Shown: positions 17,359 to 26,473, numbered from the stretch's first letter. The stretch is 64,000 bases of DNA from Phyllobacterium sp. OV277 (GCF_900104355.1 NZ_FNIY01000011.1:1-64000), one strand, 5' to 3'. Translations and numbers: made by a program. The notes: generated by a model from the sequence alone, not told the origin.

Positions 17359-18060
17359 ATGACGGAACAACTCGACATCTACGTAGGGTGGGATTCACGC
17401 GAACCGATAGCCTATGAAGTGGCGAAAAGCACAATATTGAAACATGCATCGATTCCCGTTGGCGTCGAACCTATTGTGCTTGAGAATCTGGTGAGCAAAA
17501 ATGCCTACACGCGTGACATCGATCCGCTTGCATCGACCGAGTTCACCTATTCGCGTTTTTTCACGCCATGGCTCGCTGACTATAAGGGTTGGGCGCTGTT
17601 TTGTGATTGCGATTTCCTGTTCTTTTCCGATGTTGCCGATCTGCTGCAATATCGCGATCCGAAGAAGGCCGTTTACTGCGTAAAACATGATTACACGCCC
17701 AAGGAAGGCACGAAAATGGACGGAAAGGTCCAGACCAGCTATCCCCGCAAAAACTGGTCATCATTCATGCTTTTCAATTGCGAGCATCCTTCCGTTCGCA
17801 AACTCACGCCTGAGCTTATCAACCGGGAAAGCGGCGCCTATCTTCACCGGATGCAATGGGCTGCCGATGATGAGATCGGAGAAATTCCAACAGCTTGGAA
17901 CTGGCTTGAGGGCTGGAACGAAAAGCCCGCAAGCGGAACGCCGAATGCGGTTCATTTCACCAATGGCGGACCTTGGTTTAAAGACTGGCAGGACGTCGAA
18001 TATGGCGATGTCTGGCGTAAAGAAGCCTTGAAAATCGATCCCGATTTCAAACCAATCTGA
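17359..18060 (+). CDS. GT8-like/nucleotide-diphospho-sugar glycosyltransferase
   Basis: 233 residues, GGAAGGAATGCAAC upstream of the ATG. The fold is GT-A-like: IYVGWDSREPIAYEVA at the N-terminus, then FCDCDFLFFSDV with a DxD-type metal/nucleotide site (D83, D85), and ending with HFTNGGPWFKDW, which resembles the conserved His/Gly region of GT8 and related retaining transferases. Soluble, no signal peptide. Co-transcribed with the GT29-like gene and closed by a strong hairpin. Acceptor and donor cannot be read from sequence; LPS or capsule side-chain sugar addition is the likely setting. Confidence 0.75.
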   Translation: MTEQLDIYVGWDSREPIAYEVAKSTILKHASIPVGVEPIVLENLVSKNAYTRDIDPLASTEFTYSRFFTPWLADYKGWALFCDCDFLFFSDVADLLQYRDPKKAVYCVKHDYTPKEGTKMDGKVQTSYPRKNWSSFMLFNCEHPSVRKLTPELINRESGAYLHRMQWAADDEIGEIPTAWNWLEGWNEKPASGTPNAVHFTNGGPWFKDWQDVEYGDVWRKEALKIDPDFKPI

Positions 18061-18078
18061 GATAATCATAACCCATCA

Positions 18079-18107
18079 AAATCCCGGCGTTTCCAGCGCC
18101 GGGATTT
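18079..18107. terminator. Bidirectional terminator after the glycosyltransferase pair
   Basis: Perfect 11-bp stem AAATCCCGGCG (18079-18089) / CGCCGGGATTT (18097-18107), 7-nt loop, followed on the plus strand by more T residues. It starts 18 nt after the stop codon at 18060. A minus-strand small frame ends right beside it, so it may serve both directions. Confidence 0.9.
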
Positions 18108-18108
18108 T

Positions 18109-18261
18109 TTATTTGCCCTTGGGAAGGCTGAAATTGACGGCTGCCAAATGCTCACATGCTGATTTCAGTTTCGCCTCAGCCTCATATAATTCTCCACTCA
18201 GCCATCTCTGATAAAAGCTGTGATGTATCTGGTTCGAATTCTCCTGTGCGGGCAGGAGCAA
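18109..18261 (-). pseudogene. Small minus-strand open frame or gene remnant
   Basis: A 50-codon frame with no ATG (TTG at 18261 is the only usual start, no Shine-Dalgarno) ends in TAA directly against the terminator hairpin. Its translation includes FYQRWLSGELYEAEAKL and CEHLAAVNFSLPKGK, an amphipathic helical sequence that reads like genuine protein. The lack of a good start and a TGA just upstream suggest the C-terminal remnant of a decayed gene. Family not recognised. Confidence 0.3.
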
Positions 18262-18309
18262 TCAACCGGGAAACGCGTCTGCTGAGCGGTTATCCGGAGA
18301 ATATACTCA

Positions 18310-18582
18310 ATGCTTTTTGCACTATCTGCCCGCGATTGGTTTGTGATTCTGGCCACCATAGGCGCCAGCCTCAGTGCCTTGAAAGCCGCCTGGCACTGGC
18401 ACGCCTCTACCGAGATATTGACGAGGGACGAAGTCGCGGGCCTGTCTGACGGGCGAAATGTACTCGATGACGTGCTCGACATCGCCCTTGCACAGAGTTT
18501 GGCGAATGCAAAGGCAGCTCAGGCCGCCATCTTCGCTGCTCTATTTGCCGTTATTGTATTCGTTACATGCCTGTCCAGCTGA
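18310..18582 (+). CDS. Small two-helix membrane protein, unknown function
   Basis: 90 residues, start preceded by GGAGA at 7-9 nt. Hydrophobic segments at ~10-27 (WFVILATIGASLSALKAA) and ~68-88 (AAIFAALFAVIVFVTCL), joined by an acidic, helical linker (EILTRDEVAGLSDGRNVLDDVLDIALAQ). No family recognised. It lies between the glycosyltransferase terminator and a LysR gene, in the same direction as the latter but 154 nt away. A real gene is plausible because the frame is well formed and has a Shine-Dalgarno. Confidence 0.5.
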   Translation: MLFALSARDWFVILATIGASLSALKAAWHWHASTEILTRDEVAGLSDGRNVLDDVLDIALAQSLANAKAAQAAIFAALFAVIVFVTCLSS

Positions 18583-18736
18583 CAATATCGAGCCCGGGTG
18601 CAATCCAGTACGAATGCTCTACCCGTCGTGCGTCAGAAGAGAGCCGTCACTTAATCGATTGACAATTTTCATCCCAGAAGCTGCAGTTGATACGACCATC
18701 CAAGATGGGCATAACAACCGGAACTATGGGAATCCA

Positions 18737-19645
18737 ATGAATTTTCGGCAGCTTGAAGTTCTTCGCACATTGCTTGTCACGGGCTCCACGACAGCAACGG
18801 CGCGAGCCATGGGTCTCAGTCAGTCAGGTATCAGCCGGTTATTGCAACAACTTGAATCCGATCTGTCGATGCAGCTTTTTGCGCGGGACAAAGGCCGGTT
18901 GATCCCAACCCCGGAGGCTGAAAAGCTTGCTTATGATGCGGAACTTGTCCTTGCGGGAATAGACCGGTTCACCAATCTTGCGCAGGATTTGCGCAGCGGT
19001 GCGGTCGGGCCGGAATCCGTGCGCATAGCTCTGCCCAACAGCCTTGCAGATCAGTTCACCCCCGATCTTCTGGCAGCCTTCGACAAGGATTTTCCACGCG
19101 TACGCATTGAGACTTTCTTTGATACATCAATGGCTATCACGCGGCTTATCGAACAGCGCATCGTGGATTTTGGTTTCCTTCGCTATGAGGGGCAACAAAG
19201 TGCTGGTGTTGAGCTGGACGTGATCGTCAGTGGCCGCAAAGTGTGTGTCATTCCAGCTGGTCACCCCTTGGCTGATCTGGAGGTGATTACCCCAAAAGAT
19301 CTGCGGAATATTCCATTGATCCTGACAGGTCGTAACCGGCCCAATCGCATGAAACTTGATGAAATTTTCCGGCGCGCCAGCGTCACGCAAACGGTCAAAA
19401 TCGAAACACACAGCAACAACTCTGCATTTGCCTATGCGGCCCATGGTCTTGGTGTTACGATCATCAGCAGTTTCTTCGCCAATCTCACCAAGGACCCAAG
19501 AGTCGTGATCCGCCCGTTTGAGCCGGCGCTGCGGCAAAGCTTCGGCCTCGCCAAGGCAGCAGGCGTTCCGCTTTCCATTGCCGCTGAAGCGTTGAACAAT
19601 CGGATGAAGGAAATGCTTCTTGCGGTGCAAGACGTCAAAATCTAA
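18737..19645 (+). CDS. LysR-family transcriptional regulator
   Basis: 302 residues from the ATG at 18737; the open frame from 18458 overlaps the small membrane gene and lacks LysR features. HTH at ~1-60 (MNFRQLEVLRTLLVTGSTTATARAMGLSQSGISRLLQQLE in pieces), then a LysR_substrate domain ~90-295 with the usual two-lobe layout. Members with this style of HTH and a HSNNSAFAYAAHGLGVTII segment often control amino-acid or peptide catabolism. It precedes the Dpp-like operon in the same direction, with an interrupted dyad of LysR type between them, so it probably regulates it in response to a substrate or breakdown product. Confidence 0.9.
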   Translation: MNFRQLEVLRTLLVTGSTTATARAMGLSQSGISRLLQQLESDLSMQLFARDKGRLIPTPEAEKLAYDAELVLAGIDRFTNLAQDLRSGAVGPESVRIALPNSLADQFTPDLLAAFDKDFPRVRIETFFDTSMAITRLIEQRIVDFGFLRYEGQQSAGVELDVIVSGRKVCVIPAGHPLADLEVITPKDLRNIPLILTGRNRPNRMKLDEIFRRASVTQTVKIETHSNNSAFAYAAHGLGVTIISSFFANLTKDPRVVIRPFEPALRQSFGLAKAAGVPLSIAAEALNNRMKEMLLAVQDVKI

Positions 19646-19736
19646 GCCTGCGGGCGCTATTCGACAGCACTCATGATCTCCCGCTGAACATCCGCATCTT
19701 CATGCATAACACTATGACGTTTACTCATAATATTGC

Positions 19737-19755
19737 GCATACTTTCCACATATGC
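19737..19755. promoter_or_regulatory. LysR-type operator candidate ahead of the peptide transporter operon
   Basis: GCATA-N9-TATGC (19737-19755) contains the T-N11-A pattern of LysR-family binding sites within an interrupted dyad. It lies 75-93 nt upstream of the first permease gene and 92 nt downstream of the LysR stop codon. Confidence 0.5.
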
Positions 19756-19829
19756 TCATAGTCCAGCACTCAATGGCCAGACAACCGCTGGATACATGCC
19801 ATCGGTCAAAAGAGCAGAATGGGAACAAC

Positions 19830-20774
19830 GTGATCAAATTTATACTCAGCCGAATGCTGATGGCTGTGCCCACGATTATCATTGTGGCAGTTGCAGTATT
19901 CACCCTTATACGCTTCATACCCGGCGATCCGGCCGCCCTTATGCTGGGGGACCTCGCTGACCCGCAACAGATCGCAGCATTACGTTCAACATTGGGTCTC
20001 GACCAGAGCATCCCCGTGCAGTTCATGATATGGGTCGGCCATCTGTTCCAAGGCGATTTTGGTAAATCCATTGTTACAGGCGAACCTGTCCTGCATCTCG
20101 TCTTGTCCCGGTTTTTCATCAGTGCCCAGATCGTTGTTCTTGCTGTTTTCATTGCAAGTGTGATCGCCGTTCCGGCGGGTGTTATTGCGGCATGGAAACA
20201 GAACAGCCTCACTGATCTTGCCCTCGTCGGTACGGCAACGGTTCTTTTGTCCATTCCGACTTTCTGGCTTGGGCTTTTGCTGCTGCTCTTCTTTGGTCTG
20301 AAACTCGGCTGGGTGCCGGTACTGGGCTACGTCTCCGTGACAACCGACTGGAAAGCCGGGCTCATCTACATGGCGCTTCCGGTTGCCACGCTTTTTATCC
20401 ACGAGATGGGCGTCATCATCCGCATGGCTCGCGCCTCAACCCTTGAGGTCCTGCGTCTCGACTATATCACCCATGCGCGCGCCAAAGGGCTTTCCGAACA
20501 GGCTGTTCTCTGGCGTCATGCCTTCAAAAACGCTTTTGGTCCCACATGGACAATGATTGGCCTGATCCTCGGGAACCTGCTGGGCGGTATTGCAGTGATC
20601 GAAACTGTCTTCTCGATACCCGGCCTTGGCCGCTTGCTGGTCGACAGTATTTTCCAGCGCGACTACCCCGTCATTCAAGGCTGTCTTCTCCTCGTCGCCC
20701 TCGCCTATGTGCTGGTCAATCTCGTCATTGATCTTCTCTATCCACTCTTCGACCCGCGGGTGGTGGCAGAATGA
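19830..20774 (+). CDS. Peptide-type ABC transporter permease (DppB-like)
   Basis: 314 residues if started at GTG 19830, where VIKFILSRMLMAVPTIIIV gives the usual DppB N-terminus; the ATG at 19752 would add a hydrophilic leader unlike the family. Six membrane segments; RFIPGDPAALMLGD is the conserved loop after TM1, and EVLRLDYITHARAKGLSEQAVLWRHAFKNA is the EAA coupling motif. It pairs with the next permease (ATGA overlap) in a di/oligopeptide or nickel-type importer. Downstream: fused ATPase, binding protein and an M20 hydrolase. Confidence 0.9.
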   Translation: MIKFILSRMLMAVPTIIIVAVAVFTLIRFIPGDPAALMLGDLADPQQIAALRSTLGLDQSIPVQFMIWVGHLFQGDFGKSIVTGEPVLHLVLSRFFISAQIVVLAVFIASVIAVPAGVIAAWKQNSLTDLALVGTATVLLSIPTFWLGLLLLLFFGLKLGWVPVLGYVSVTTDWKAGLIYMALPVATLFIHEMGVIIRMARASTLEVLRLDYITHARAKGLSEQAVLWRHAFKNAFGPTWTMIGLILGNLLGGIAVIETVFSIPGLGRLLVDSIFQRDYPVIQGCLLLVALAYVLVNLVIDLLYPLFDPRVVAE

Positions 20775-21589
20775 AAAAGTTTACATTCAACGGCGTTATC
20801 GGCGGGACTATTATTGCCCTGCTGTTTGTGGTTGCCGCTATCGGAATGGTCTGGACGCCATTTGATCCGATGAAGCTCAGTTTTTCCGCGCGCCTTGCAG
20901 CCCCAAATGGGTTGCATCTTTTGGGAACAGACGAGTTCGGACGCGATGTTCTGAGCCGGTTGATAATTGGTGCGCAGGCCAGCGTCTGGATCGGCCTCGC
21001 AACGGTCTGTTTTGCGGTATTGTTCGGTACTTTAATCGGTCTGACCAGCGGATATCTGCGTGGCTGGGTGGACGGGATCATCATGGCATTCAACAATGCC
21101 CTTCTGGCATTTCCCGGCATTTTGCTGGCGCTCGGTCTCCTCGCGGTTTTCGGTGCCAACCAGTATGGCATCATCTTTGCGCTGGGTATTGCCTACACCC
21201 CCTCCATGGCACGTATTGTCCGTGGTGCAGTTTTATCCCTGCGTGAGCGGGAATTCATTGAAGCCTCGAAGGTTATGGGCAACAGCGAGATCTACACGAT
21301 CCTTCGCCACATCCTTCCCAATTGTCTCGCACCGATCACCGTTCTTGCCACATCCATGTTCGGCTGGGCGATCCTTTCCGAAAGCGCCCTCAGCTTCCTC
21401 GGTCTTGGTGTGCCGCCACCCGCGCCAACCTGGGGCAATATGCTTGCAGCCGGTCGTCCGTTCATTGAGCAAGCCGCATGGCTCGGCTTCTTCCCGGGAC
21501 TGTGCATCGCATTCACCCTTCTTGGCATCAACCTGCTTGGCGATGCCCTGCGCGACAAGCTTGATCCCCGCATGAGAGGTTTGAAATGA
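20771..21589 (+). CDS. Peptide-type ABC transporter permease (DppC-like)
   Basis: 272 residues. Start overlaps the preceding stop (ATGA). Conserved DppC features: LGTDEFGRDVLSRLIIGAQASVWIG in parts near residues 50-75, the EAA motif REREFIEASKVMGNSEIYTILRHILPN and the terminal LLGDALRDKLDPRMRG. The N-terminal OppC_N-type hydrophobic segment is present. Forms the inner-membrane channel with the DppB-like partner. The stop overlaps the start of the fused ATPase gene, so translation is coupled along the operon. Confidence 0.92.
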   Translation: MKKFTFNGVIGGTIIALLFVVAAIGMVWTPFDPMKLSFSARLAAPNGLHLLGTDEFGRDVLSRLIIGAQASVWIGLATVCFAVLFGTLIGLTSGYLRGWVDGIIMAFNNALLAFPGILLALGLLAVFGANQYGIIFALGIAYTPSMARIVRGAVLSLREREFIEASKVMGNSEIYTILRHILPNCLAPITVLATSMFGWAILSESALSFLGLGVPPPAPTWGNMLAAGRPFIEQAAWLGFFPGLCIAFTLLGINLLGDALRDKLDPRMRGLK

Positions 21590-23217
21590 GCAGTCAGAAC
21601 ACCCTTCTCAGCGTTCGCGGGCTGACCCTTGAAGTCATCCACAATAATGGCGCGGTCGTCAAAAATGTCAGCTTCGACGTTTCATCCGGTGAGATCGTTG
21701 GTATTGTCGGTGAATCCGGATCGGGAAAAACCCTCGCGACTCGCTCCATTATTGGATTGATTGCGCCCGGTATCCGCCATACCAGCGGTTCAATCCTCTA
21801 TAAGGGTCAGGATATCCTCAAGGCCGGTGATCGCGCGCTGCGGCGCTTGCGTGGTGGTGAAATCGGTGTCGTCTTTCAAGAACCGATGACTTCCCTCAAT
21901 CCCTCGATGACCATTGGTCGCCAGCTGGAAGAAGGACTTATTCTCCACACCAAACAAACATCCGAGCAGCGCCGCACTAATATCCTCCACATGCTGACCC
22001 GTGTTGGCCTGAAAGACCCGTCGGGCGCATTGACGGCCTATCCGCATGAGTTTTCCGGCGGCATGCGTCAGCGCATCATGCTTGCCTCGGTCATGCTTCT
22101 GAAGCCTGCCCTGCTGATTGCCGATGAACCCACAACGGCACTGGATGCCGTTGTTCAGCGCGACGTCATGGAACTCATGGTGGAACTGACGAAAGAACAG
22201 GGCACCGCAGTGCTTTTGATCAGCCACGATCTGCCGATGGTCGCGCGATACACCAATCGTTTTGTCGTGATGGAACGCGGTGTCGTTGTCGAACAAGGCA
22301 CGACGGAGGAAATCCTGTCGGCTCCGAAACATCCCTATACACGCAAGCTTCTGTCTTCCCTGCCATTCCGGGGAGATGTCCGCTCGATTGACACCACTGC
22401 GGGGCCCATAGTTTCCGCGCGCGATATCGTCGTCGATTATCCGGGGCGCAAAAGCCTGTTCAAGAAAGGCATTGCAAAGCGCGCCCTGCACGGCATCAGC
22501 ATAGATATTCATCCCGGCGAGGTGGTGGCCTTGGTCGGTGGCTCGGGTTCGGGAAAAACCACTCTCGGCCGCACGATTGCGGGACTGGTCAAGGAGACAA
22601 GCGGCGAAATCCTGTTTCAGGGCAAGAGTCGCCGAAGTGACTGGTTTGATTACCGCATGAATTGCCAGATGGTCTTTCAGGACCCCTACTCATCGCTCGA
22701 CCCGCGCATGACGATCATGGCTCTGGTCGAAGAAGCGCTCAGGCTCATCCCCGATCTGACAACGGCCGAGAAGAGACAACGCGCCGCCGAGACACTTGAA
22801 GAGGTTGGTCTCGATAAAGCATTTGCTGATCGTTATCCGCACCAGCTTTCCGGTGGCCAGCGGCAACGTGTTGCCATTGCGCGGGCGATTGCACGCCGCC
22901 CCAAATTCCTGATTGCGGACGAGCCCGTCTCAGCACTTGATGTCACCGTGCGTGCGCAGGTTCTCGACCTCTTTTCAAACCTGCAAAAACGGTATGGCTT
23001 TTCCTGTTTGTTCATCAGCCATGATCTGGGTGTCGTCGAGCAGATCGCCGATCGTGTCATCGTCATGCAGGACGGTGAGATCATCGAGCAGGGCGACCGG
23101 AACGCAATCTTCGATACGCCAAGGGAAGCCTATACCCGCAAGCTGCTTTCGGCCATTCCCGCGCTGGACCTCAACGACAATGGCGGCGTCAAACTCAAAT
23201 GGCGGCTCGACGCCTGA
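21586..23217 (+). CDS. Fused DppD-DppF ATPase of a peptide importer
   Basis: 543 residues with two complete nucleotide-binding domains. First half: Walker A GESGSGKT (~43-50), signature FSGGMRQR, Walker B LLIADEP. Second half: Walker A GGSGSGKT, signature LSGGQRQRV, Walker B LIADEP. Each half ends with the oligopeptide-specific C-terminal segment (HPYTRKLLSSLP and EAYTRKLLSAIP). Fusion of the two subunits in one chain is common in rhizobial peptide and glutathione importers. Coupled to the permease genes by ATGA overlap; a 21-nt gap precedes the binding-protein gene. Confidence 0.93.
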   Translation: MSSQNTLLSVRGLTLEVIHNNGAVVKNVSFDVSSGEIVGIVGESGSGKTLATRSIIGLIAPGIRHTSGSILYKGQDILKAGDRALRRLRGGEIGVVFQEPMTSLNPSMTIGRQLEEGLILHTKQTSEQRRTNILHMLTRVGLKDPSGALTAYPHEFSGGMRQRIMLASVMLLKPALLIADEPTTALDAVVQRDVMELMVELTKEQGTAVLLISHDLPMVARYTNRFVVMERGVVVEQGTTEEILSAPKHPYTRKLLSSLPFRGDVRSIDTTAGPIVSARDIVVDYPGRKSLFKKGIAKRALHGISIDIHPGEVVALVGGSGSGKTTLGRTIAGLVKETSGEILFQGKSRRSDWFDYRMNCQMVFQDPYSSLDPRMTIMALVEEALRLIPDLTTAEKRQRAAETLEEVGLDKAFADRYPHQLSGGQRQRVAIARAIARRPKFLIADEPVSALDVTVRAQVLDLFSNLQKRYGFSCLFISHDLGVVEQIADRVIVMQDGEIIEQGDRNAIFDTPREAYTRKLLSAIPALDLNDNGGVKLKWRLDA

Positions 23218-23238
23218 ACCAATGAAAAAGGGTGGAAC

Positions 23239-24780
23239 ATGAAGAAAATACTTCTCGCAGGAACAATCCTGATAACGACTGTTGGTCTGGCTCAGGCACG
23301 GGACATCAATATCGCGCAAAGTTCGGATATTCGCAGCAACATCCCCGGCGTTAATCGCGACGGCAATACGGACTCGGTCATCTTCCATCTGGTCGAAGGA
23401 CTGGTTGGCTATACGGAAAACGGTGACGTAAAACCGCTTCTCGCGCAGTCCGTCAACGTATCAGCCGATGGCCTGACCTATACATTCCCTCTGCGCGACA
23501 ATGTGAAATTCCACAATGGCGATCCACTGACGGCTGAAGATGTCGTGTGGAACTGGAACCGCTATATGGCGGAGGACACAAAGTGGACTTGCCGTGCGGA
23601 TTTCGATGGCAGCAGGACCGTTAAGGTCACTGGTATTGAAGCTGTCGATCCCCATACCGTTGCCATGACGATTGCAGCACCCTCCGCTGTATTTCTCGGG
23701 CTCATGGCACGGCCCGAATGCGGTTATACCGGGATTATCAGCCCCAAATCGATAGCAGCTGATGGCAGTTTTGTGGCGCCTATTGGCACAGGACCATTCA
23801 AATGGGGTGAATGGAAGCGCGGCGAATATGTGCGGCTGGCAAAATTCGACGCCTATGTCTCACCACCAAACGATGGCAAACCCGATGGCATGGTCGGCTC
23901 CAAGCGGCCACTGGTGGATGGGGTAAAATTCACAGCAGTTCCCGATGCTTCAACGGTTAAGGCCGGATTGCTCGCAGGTGCGCTTGATGCGGCTGAGGTA
24001 CCCGCCGACCTCGTCCCGGAACTGAAGGACAGCGCGATACAGCTGATCATGAAGCGCAACAACGGCAAAAACCTTCTCTATATCCAGACCCGCGATCCCG
24101 TTCTGAGCAAGGTCGGCGTGCGCCGTGCCATGGCTGCTGCGCTTGATCTGGATGATCTGGTCGGAGCTGTTTCCAATGGCACAGGGACCGCGAATGCTTC
24201 CATGGTTTCGCTGGACTCAATCTACTATTCCGGTGTTCAGAAAAAGCGGATTGCCACAGATCTCGAAGCAGCGAAGAAAGAACTCGCGGATTCCGGCTAC
24301 AAGGGCGAACCAATCAAGATCATCGCGAACAAGCGCGGCAATGTTCCAAGCTATCCGGTGGCTGTTGTTGCTCAGGCCATGATGGCACAGGTCGGCCTCA
24401 ATGTGCAGATCGAAGTTCTCGATTATGCCACGCAGGTCGACCGGCGCCGCAGCGGCAATTATCAGATTATCTCCCAGTCCGTCACGCCGCGTCTCGATCC
24501 GGCGCTGATGTATAGTTTCTATGTGGGCAACAAGGACAAGAACGCTTCGCTCATGTGGGATAATCCCAAGGCGATCGAACTCATGGATGCAGCTTACAAG
24601 GAAGCGGACCAGACCAAACGTCAGGCCATATTCGATCAGTTTCATGAACTCATGCTGCAGGAGGTTCCCGGCATCTTTCTTTATGATCTCATGGATCTGT
24701 GGGGCGCATCGAAAAAACTGCACGGCACACCCGTATGGCAGTCGAATGCACGCGTTTGGGAAGTATCGCTCGACGATTAA
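23239..24780 (+). CDS. Peptide-type ABC substrate-binding protein (DppA-like, SBP_bac_5)
   Basis: 513 residues, AAAGGGTGG before the ATG. Signal peptide 1-20 (KKILLAGTILITTVGLAQA), not a lipobox, so the mature protein is soluble periplasmic. SBP_bac_5 features: VFHLVEGLVGYTENGDVKPLLAQS, FPLRDNVKFHNGDPLTAEDVVWNWNR in pieces, and late LDPALMYSF. It is fourth in the operon, after the ATPase, and immediately before the amidohydrolase. The ligand is likely a peptide-like or acylated amino compound that the M20 enzyme then cleaves. Confidence 0.92.
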   Translation: MKKILLAGTILITTVGLAQARDINIAQSSDIRSNIPGVNRDGNTDSVIFHLVEGLVGYTENGDVKPLLAQSVNVSADGLTYTFPLRDNVKFHNGDPLTAEDVVWNWNRYMAEDTKWTCRADFDGSRTVKVTGIEAVDPHTVAMTIAAPSAVFLGLMARPECGYTGIISPKSIAADGSFVAPIGTGPFKWGEWKRGEYVRLAKFDAYVSPPNDGKPDGMVGSKRPLVDGVKFTAVPDASTVKAGLLAGALDAAEVPADLVPELKDSAIQLIMKRNNGKNLLYIQTRDPVLSKVGVRRAMAAALDLDDLVGAVSNGTGTANASMVSLDSIYYSGVQKKRIATDLEAAKKELADSGYKGEPIKIIANKRGNVPSYPVAVVAQAMMAQVGLNVQIEVLDYATQVDRRRSGNYQIISQSVTPRLDPALMYSFYVGNKDKNASLMWDNPKAIELMDAAYKEADQTKRQAIFDQFHELMLQEVPGIFLYDLMDLWGASKKLHGTPVWQSNARVWEVSLDD

Positions 24781-24837
24781 TTCGAAGGTTTATTGCCGGG
24801 CATCCGTGTTCGGGCATTGAAGAACCAGAAGGAAGAA

Positions 24838-26289
24838 ATGATGACGACCAAGCAAACTGTTGCGGCCATAGCCGCAGCTGTCGACCAGTTGCAGCCTGAA
24901 TTTGCAGCCATGAGCGATGCTATCTGGGATTATGCGGAGCTGAGCTTTTCAGAGCACCAATCGGCACAGACGCAGATTTCCATGCTGGAAAAACACGGCT
25001 TTCGCATTGAGCGCGAAATCGCCGATATTGAAACCGCCTTTATCGGCGAGTCGGGCGAGGGCAAGCCGATCATTGCCTTCCTCGGAGAGTTCGATGCACT
25101 TGCAGGGCTGAACCAGAAGGCAGGCATTGCCATCGAACAGCAGGAAAAAACCGGCGGCACCGGTCATGGATGCGGGCACAATCTGCTTGGCACGGGTTCA
25201 ATGCTGGCCGCTGTCGCCCTCGCGAAACATCTGAAGGCAAATAATCTGTCAGGCACCATCCGCTATTATGGCTGTCCCGGCGAAGAGGGTGGATCGGGCA
25301 AGACATTCATGGCCCGCGCCGGAGCTTTTGATGATGTGGATACGGCGCTGACCTGGCACCCTGCCCCGTTCAACGGCGTGCGGTCCACCAACAATCTGGC
25401 GGTGCTGGAGATTTATTACCGTTTCAAGGGCATCGCCGCCCATGCATCAAATGGCGCGCATCTTGGCCGTAGTGCGCTTGACGCACTCGAACTGATGAAT
25501 GTCGGCGTCAATTTCCTGCGTGAACACATGCCGCAGGATTGCCGTGTCCATTACGCCATCACCGATGCCGGCGGCAAAGCCGCCAATGTGGTTCAGTCGC
25601 GCACCGAAGCGCTTTACCTCGTTCGTGCGCCGGAATTGCCGATCGCCCTCGACCTTGCCGCCCGCGTTGACCGGATTGCCAAGGGTGCAGCGATGATGAC
25701 GGATACAGAGGTTGAAATCGTGTTTGACCGGGCAGCTACAAATCTTCTGCCCAACATCGCGCTTGAGAGCGCTATCCACGCCAATATGATTGATCTGGGT
25801 CCAGTACCATTTGACAATGCAGACATTGCCTTCGCGCAGGAGATACAGAACACACTGACGCCAGAAGCGGTTAAAAGCAGTGTCAGGCTTTACCAGATCA
25901 AAAACGACGTGTTCCTCAATGGCAAGGTCGATGGATCAAGCCCGCTGCATCTCGGCTTGCGCGACTTCGAAGGCGAATCGCATTTCCGCGCCGGTTCAAC
26001 CGATGTCGGCGATGTAAGCTGGATCACGCCAACGGCCCAGTGCTGGGCTCCGGCATGGGCAATCGGTACCGCACCACACACATGGCAGGTGGTCGCTCAA
26101 GGCAAGAGCCCAGCGGCCCACAAGGCTTTTGTTCATGCCGCAAAATCTCTGGCCGCTACGGGTCTTGATCTCATTCTCAATCCCGATCTTCTGGCTCAGG
26201 CAAAGGCAGAATGGCGGGAAAAAACCGAGGGTCGCCCCTATCAATGCCCTATTCCAGCGCATATAGGCCCAAAGATCGGTAGACCCTAG
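24838..26289 (+). CDS. M20-family amidohydrolase, AbgB-like
   Basis: About 483 residues from ATG-ATG at 24838/24841 with GGAAG close upstream. Peptidase M20/AbgB layout: metal-binding region GHGCGHNLLGTGS (His and Cys ligands of the amidohydrolase type), catalytic/metal acid PGEEGGSGK, dimerisation domain with FKGIAAHASNGAHLGRSALDA, and terminal APAWAIGTAPHTWQ with a His ligand. AbgB-type enzymes cleave p-aminobenzoyl-glutamate or other N-acylated amino acids and peptides in the cytoplasm. No signal peptide. Last gene of the transporter operon, which makes import followed by hydrolysis the likely pathway. Confidence 0.9.
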   Translation: MMTTKQTVAAIAAAVDQLQPEFAAMSDAIWDYAELSFSEHQSAQTQISMLEKHGFRIEREIADIETAFIGESGEGKPIIAFLGEFDALAGLNQKAGIAIEQQEKTGGTGHGCGHNLLGTGSMLAAVALAKHLKANNLSGTIRYYGCPGEEGGSGKTFMARAGAFDDVDTALTWHPAPFNGVRSTNNLAVLEIYYRFKGIAAHASNGAHLGRSALDALELMNVGVNFLREHMPQDCRVHYAITDAGGKAANVVQSRTEALYLVRAPELPIALDLAARVDRIAKGAAMMTDTEVEIVFDRAATNLLPNIALESAIHANMIDLGPVPFDNADIAFAQEIQNTLTPEAVKSSVRLYQIKNDVFLNGKVDGSSPLHLGLRDFEGESHFRAGSTDVGDVSWITPTAQCWAPAWAIGTAPHTWQVVAQGKSPAAHKAFVHAAKSLAATGLDLILNPDLLAQAKAEWREKTEGRPYQCPIPAHIGPKIGRP

Positions 26290-26397
26290 ACTTTACCGCA
26301 AGCCATGACTATCTAGCCAGTTACACCCAGTAACCTCTGACGGCAGCTATCACATTGCTCTGGAAGTTATGGCATATTTGCCGTAGAGGTTCTGGCG

Positions 26398-26421
26398 CAA
26401 CGAGGCCCGAAGGCCTTGTTG
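26398..26421. other. Hairpin in the leader of the DedA gene
   Basis: CAACGAGGCC (26398-26407) and GGCCTTGTTG (26412-26421) pair over 10 positions (one G-T wobble) around a CGAA tetraloop. There is no T-run after it on the plus strand, so it is more likely a leader structure of the gene at 26474 than a terminator. Confidence 0.4.
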
Positions 26422-26473
26422 GAGGCAAGATTATTATATCGCCCCACCTCGGCATAAAAGATCGTGAACTTGA

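Noticed and set aside
21790-22512. 240-codon minus-strand frame inside the fused peptide-importer ATPase
   Set aside because: Antisense shadow without motifs.
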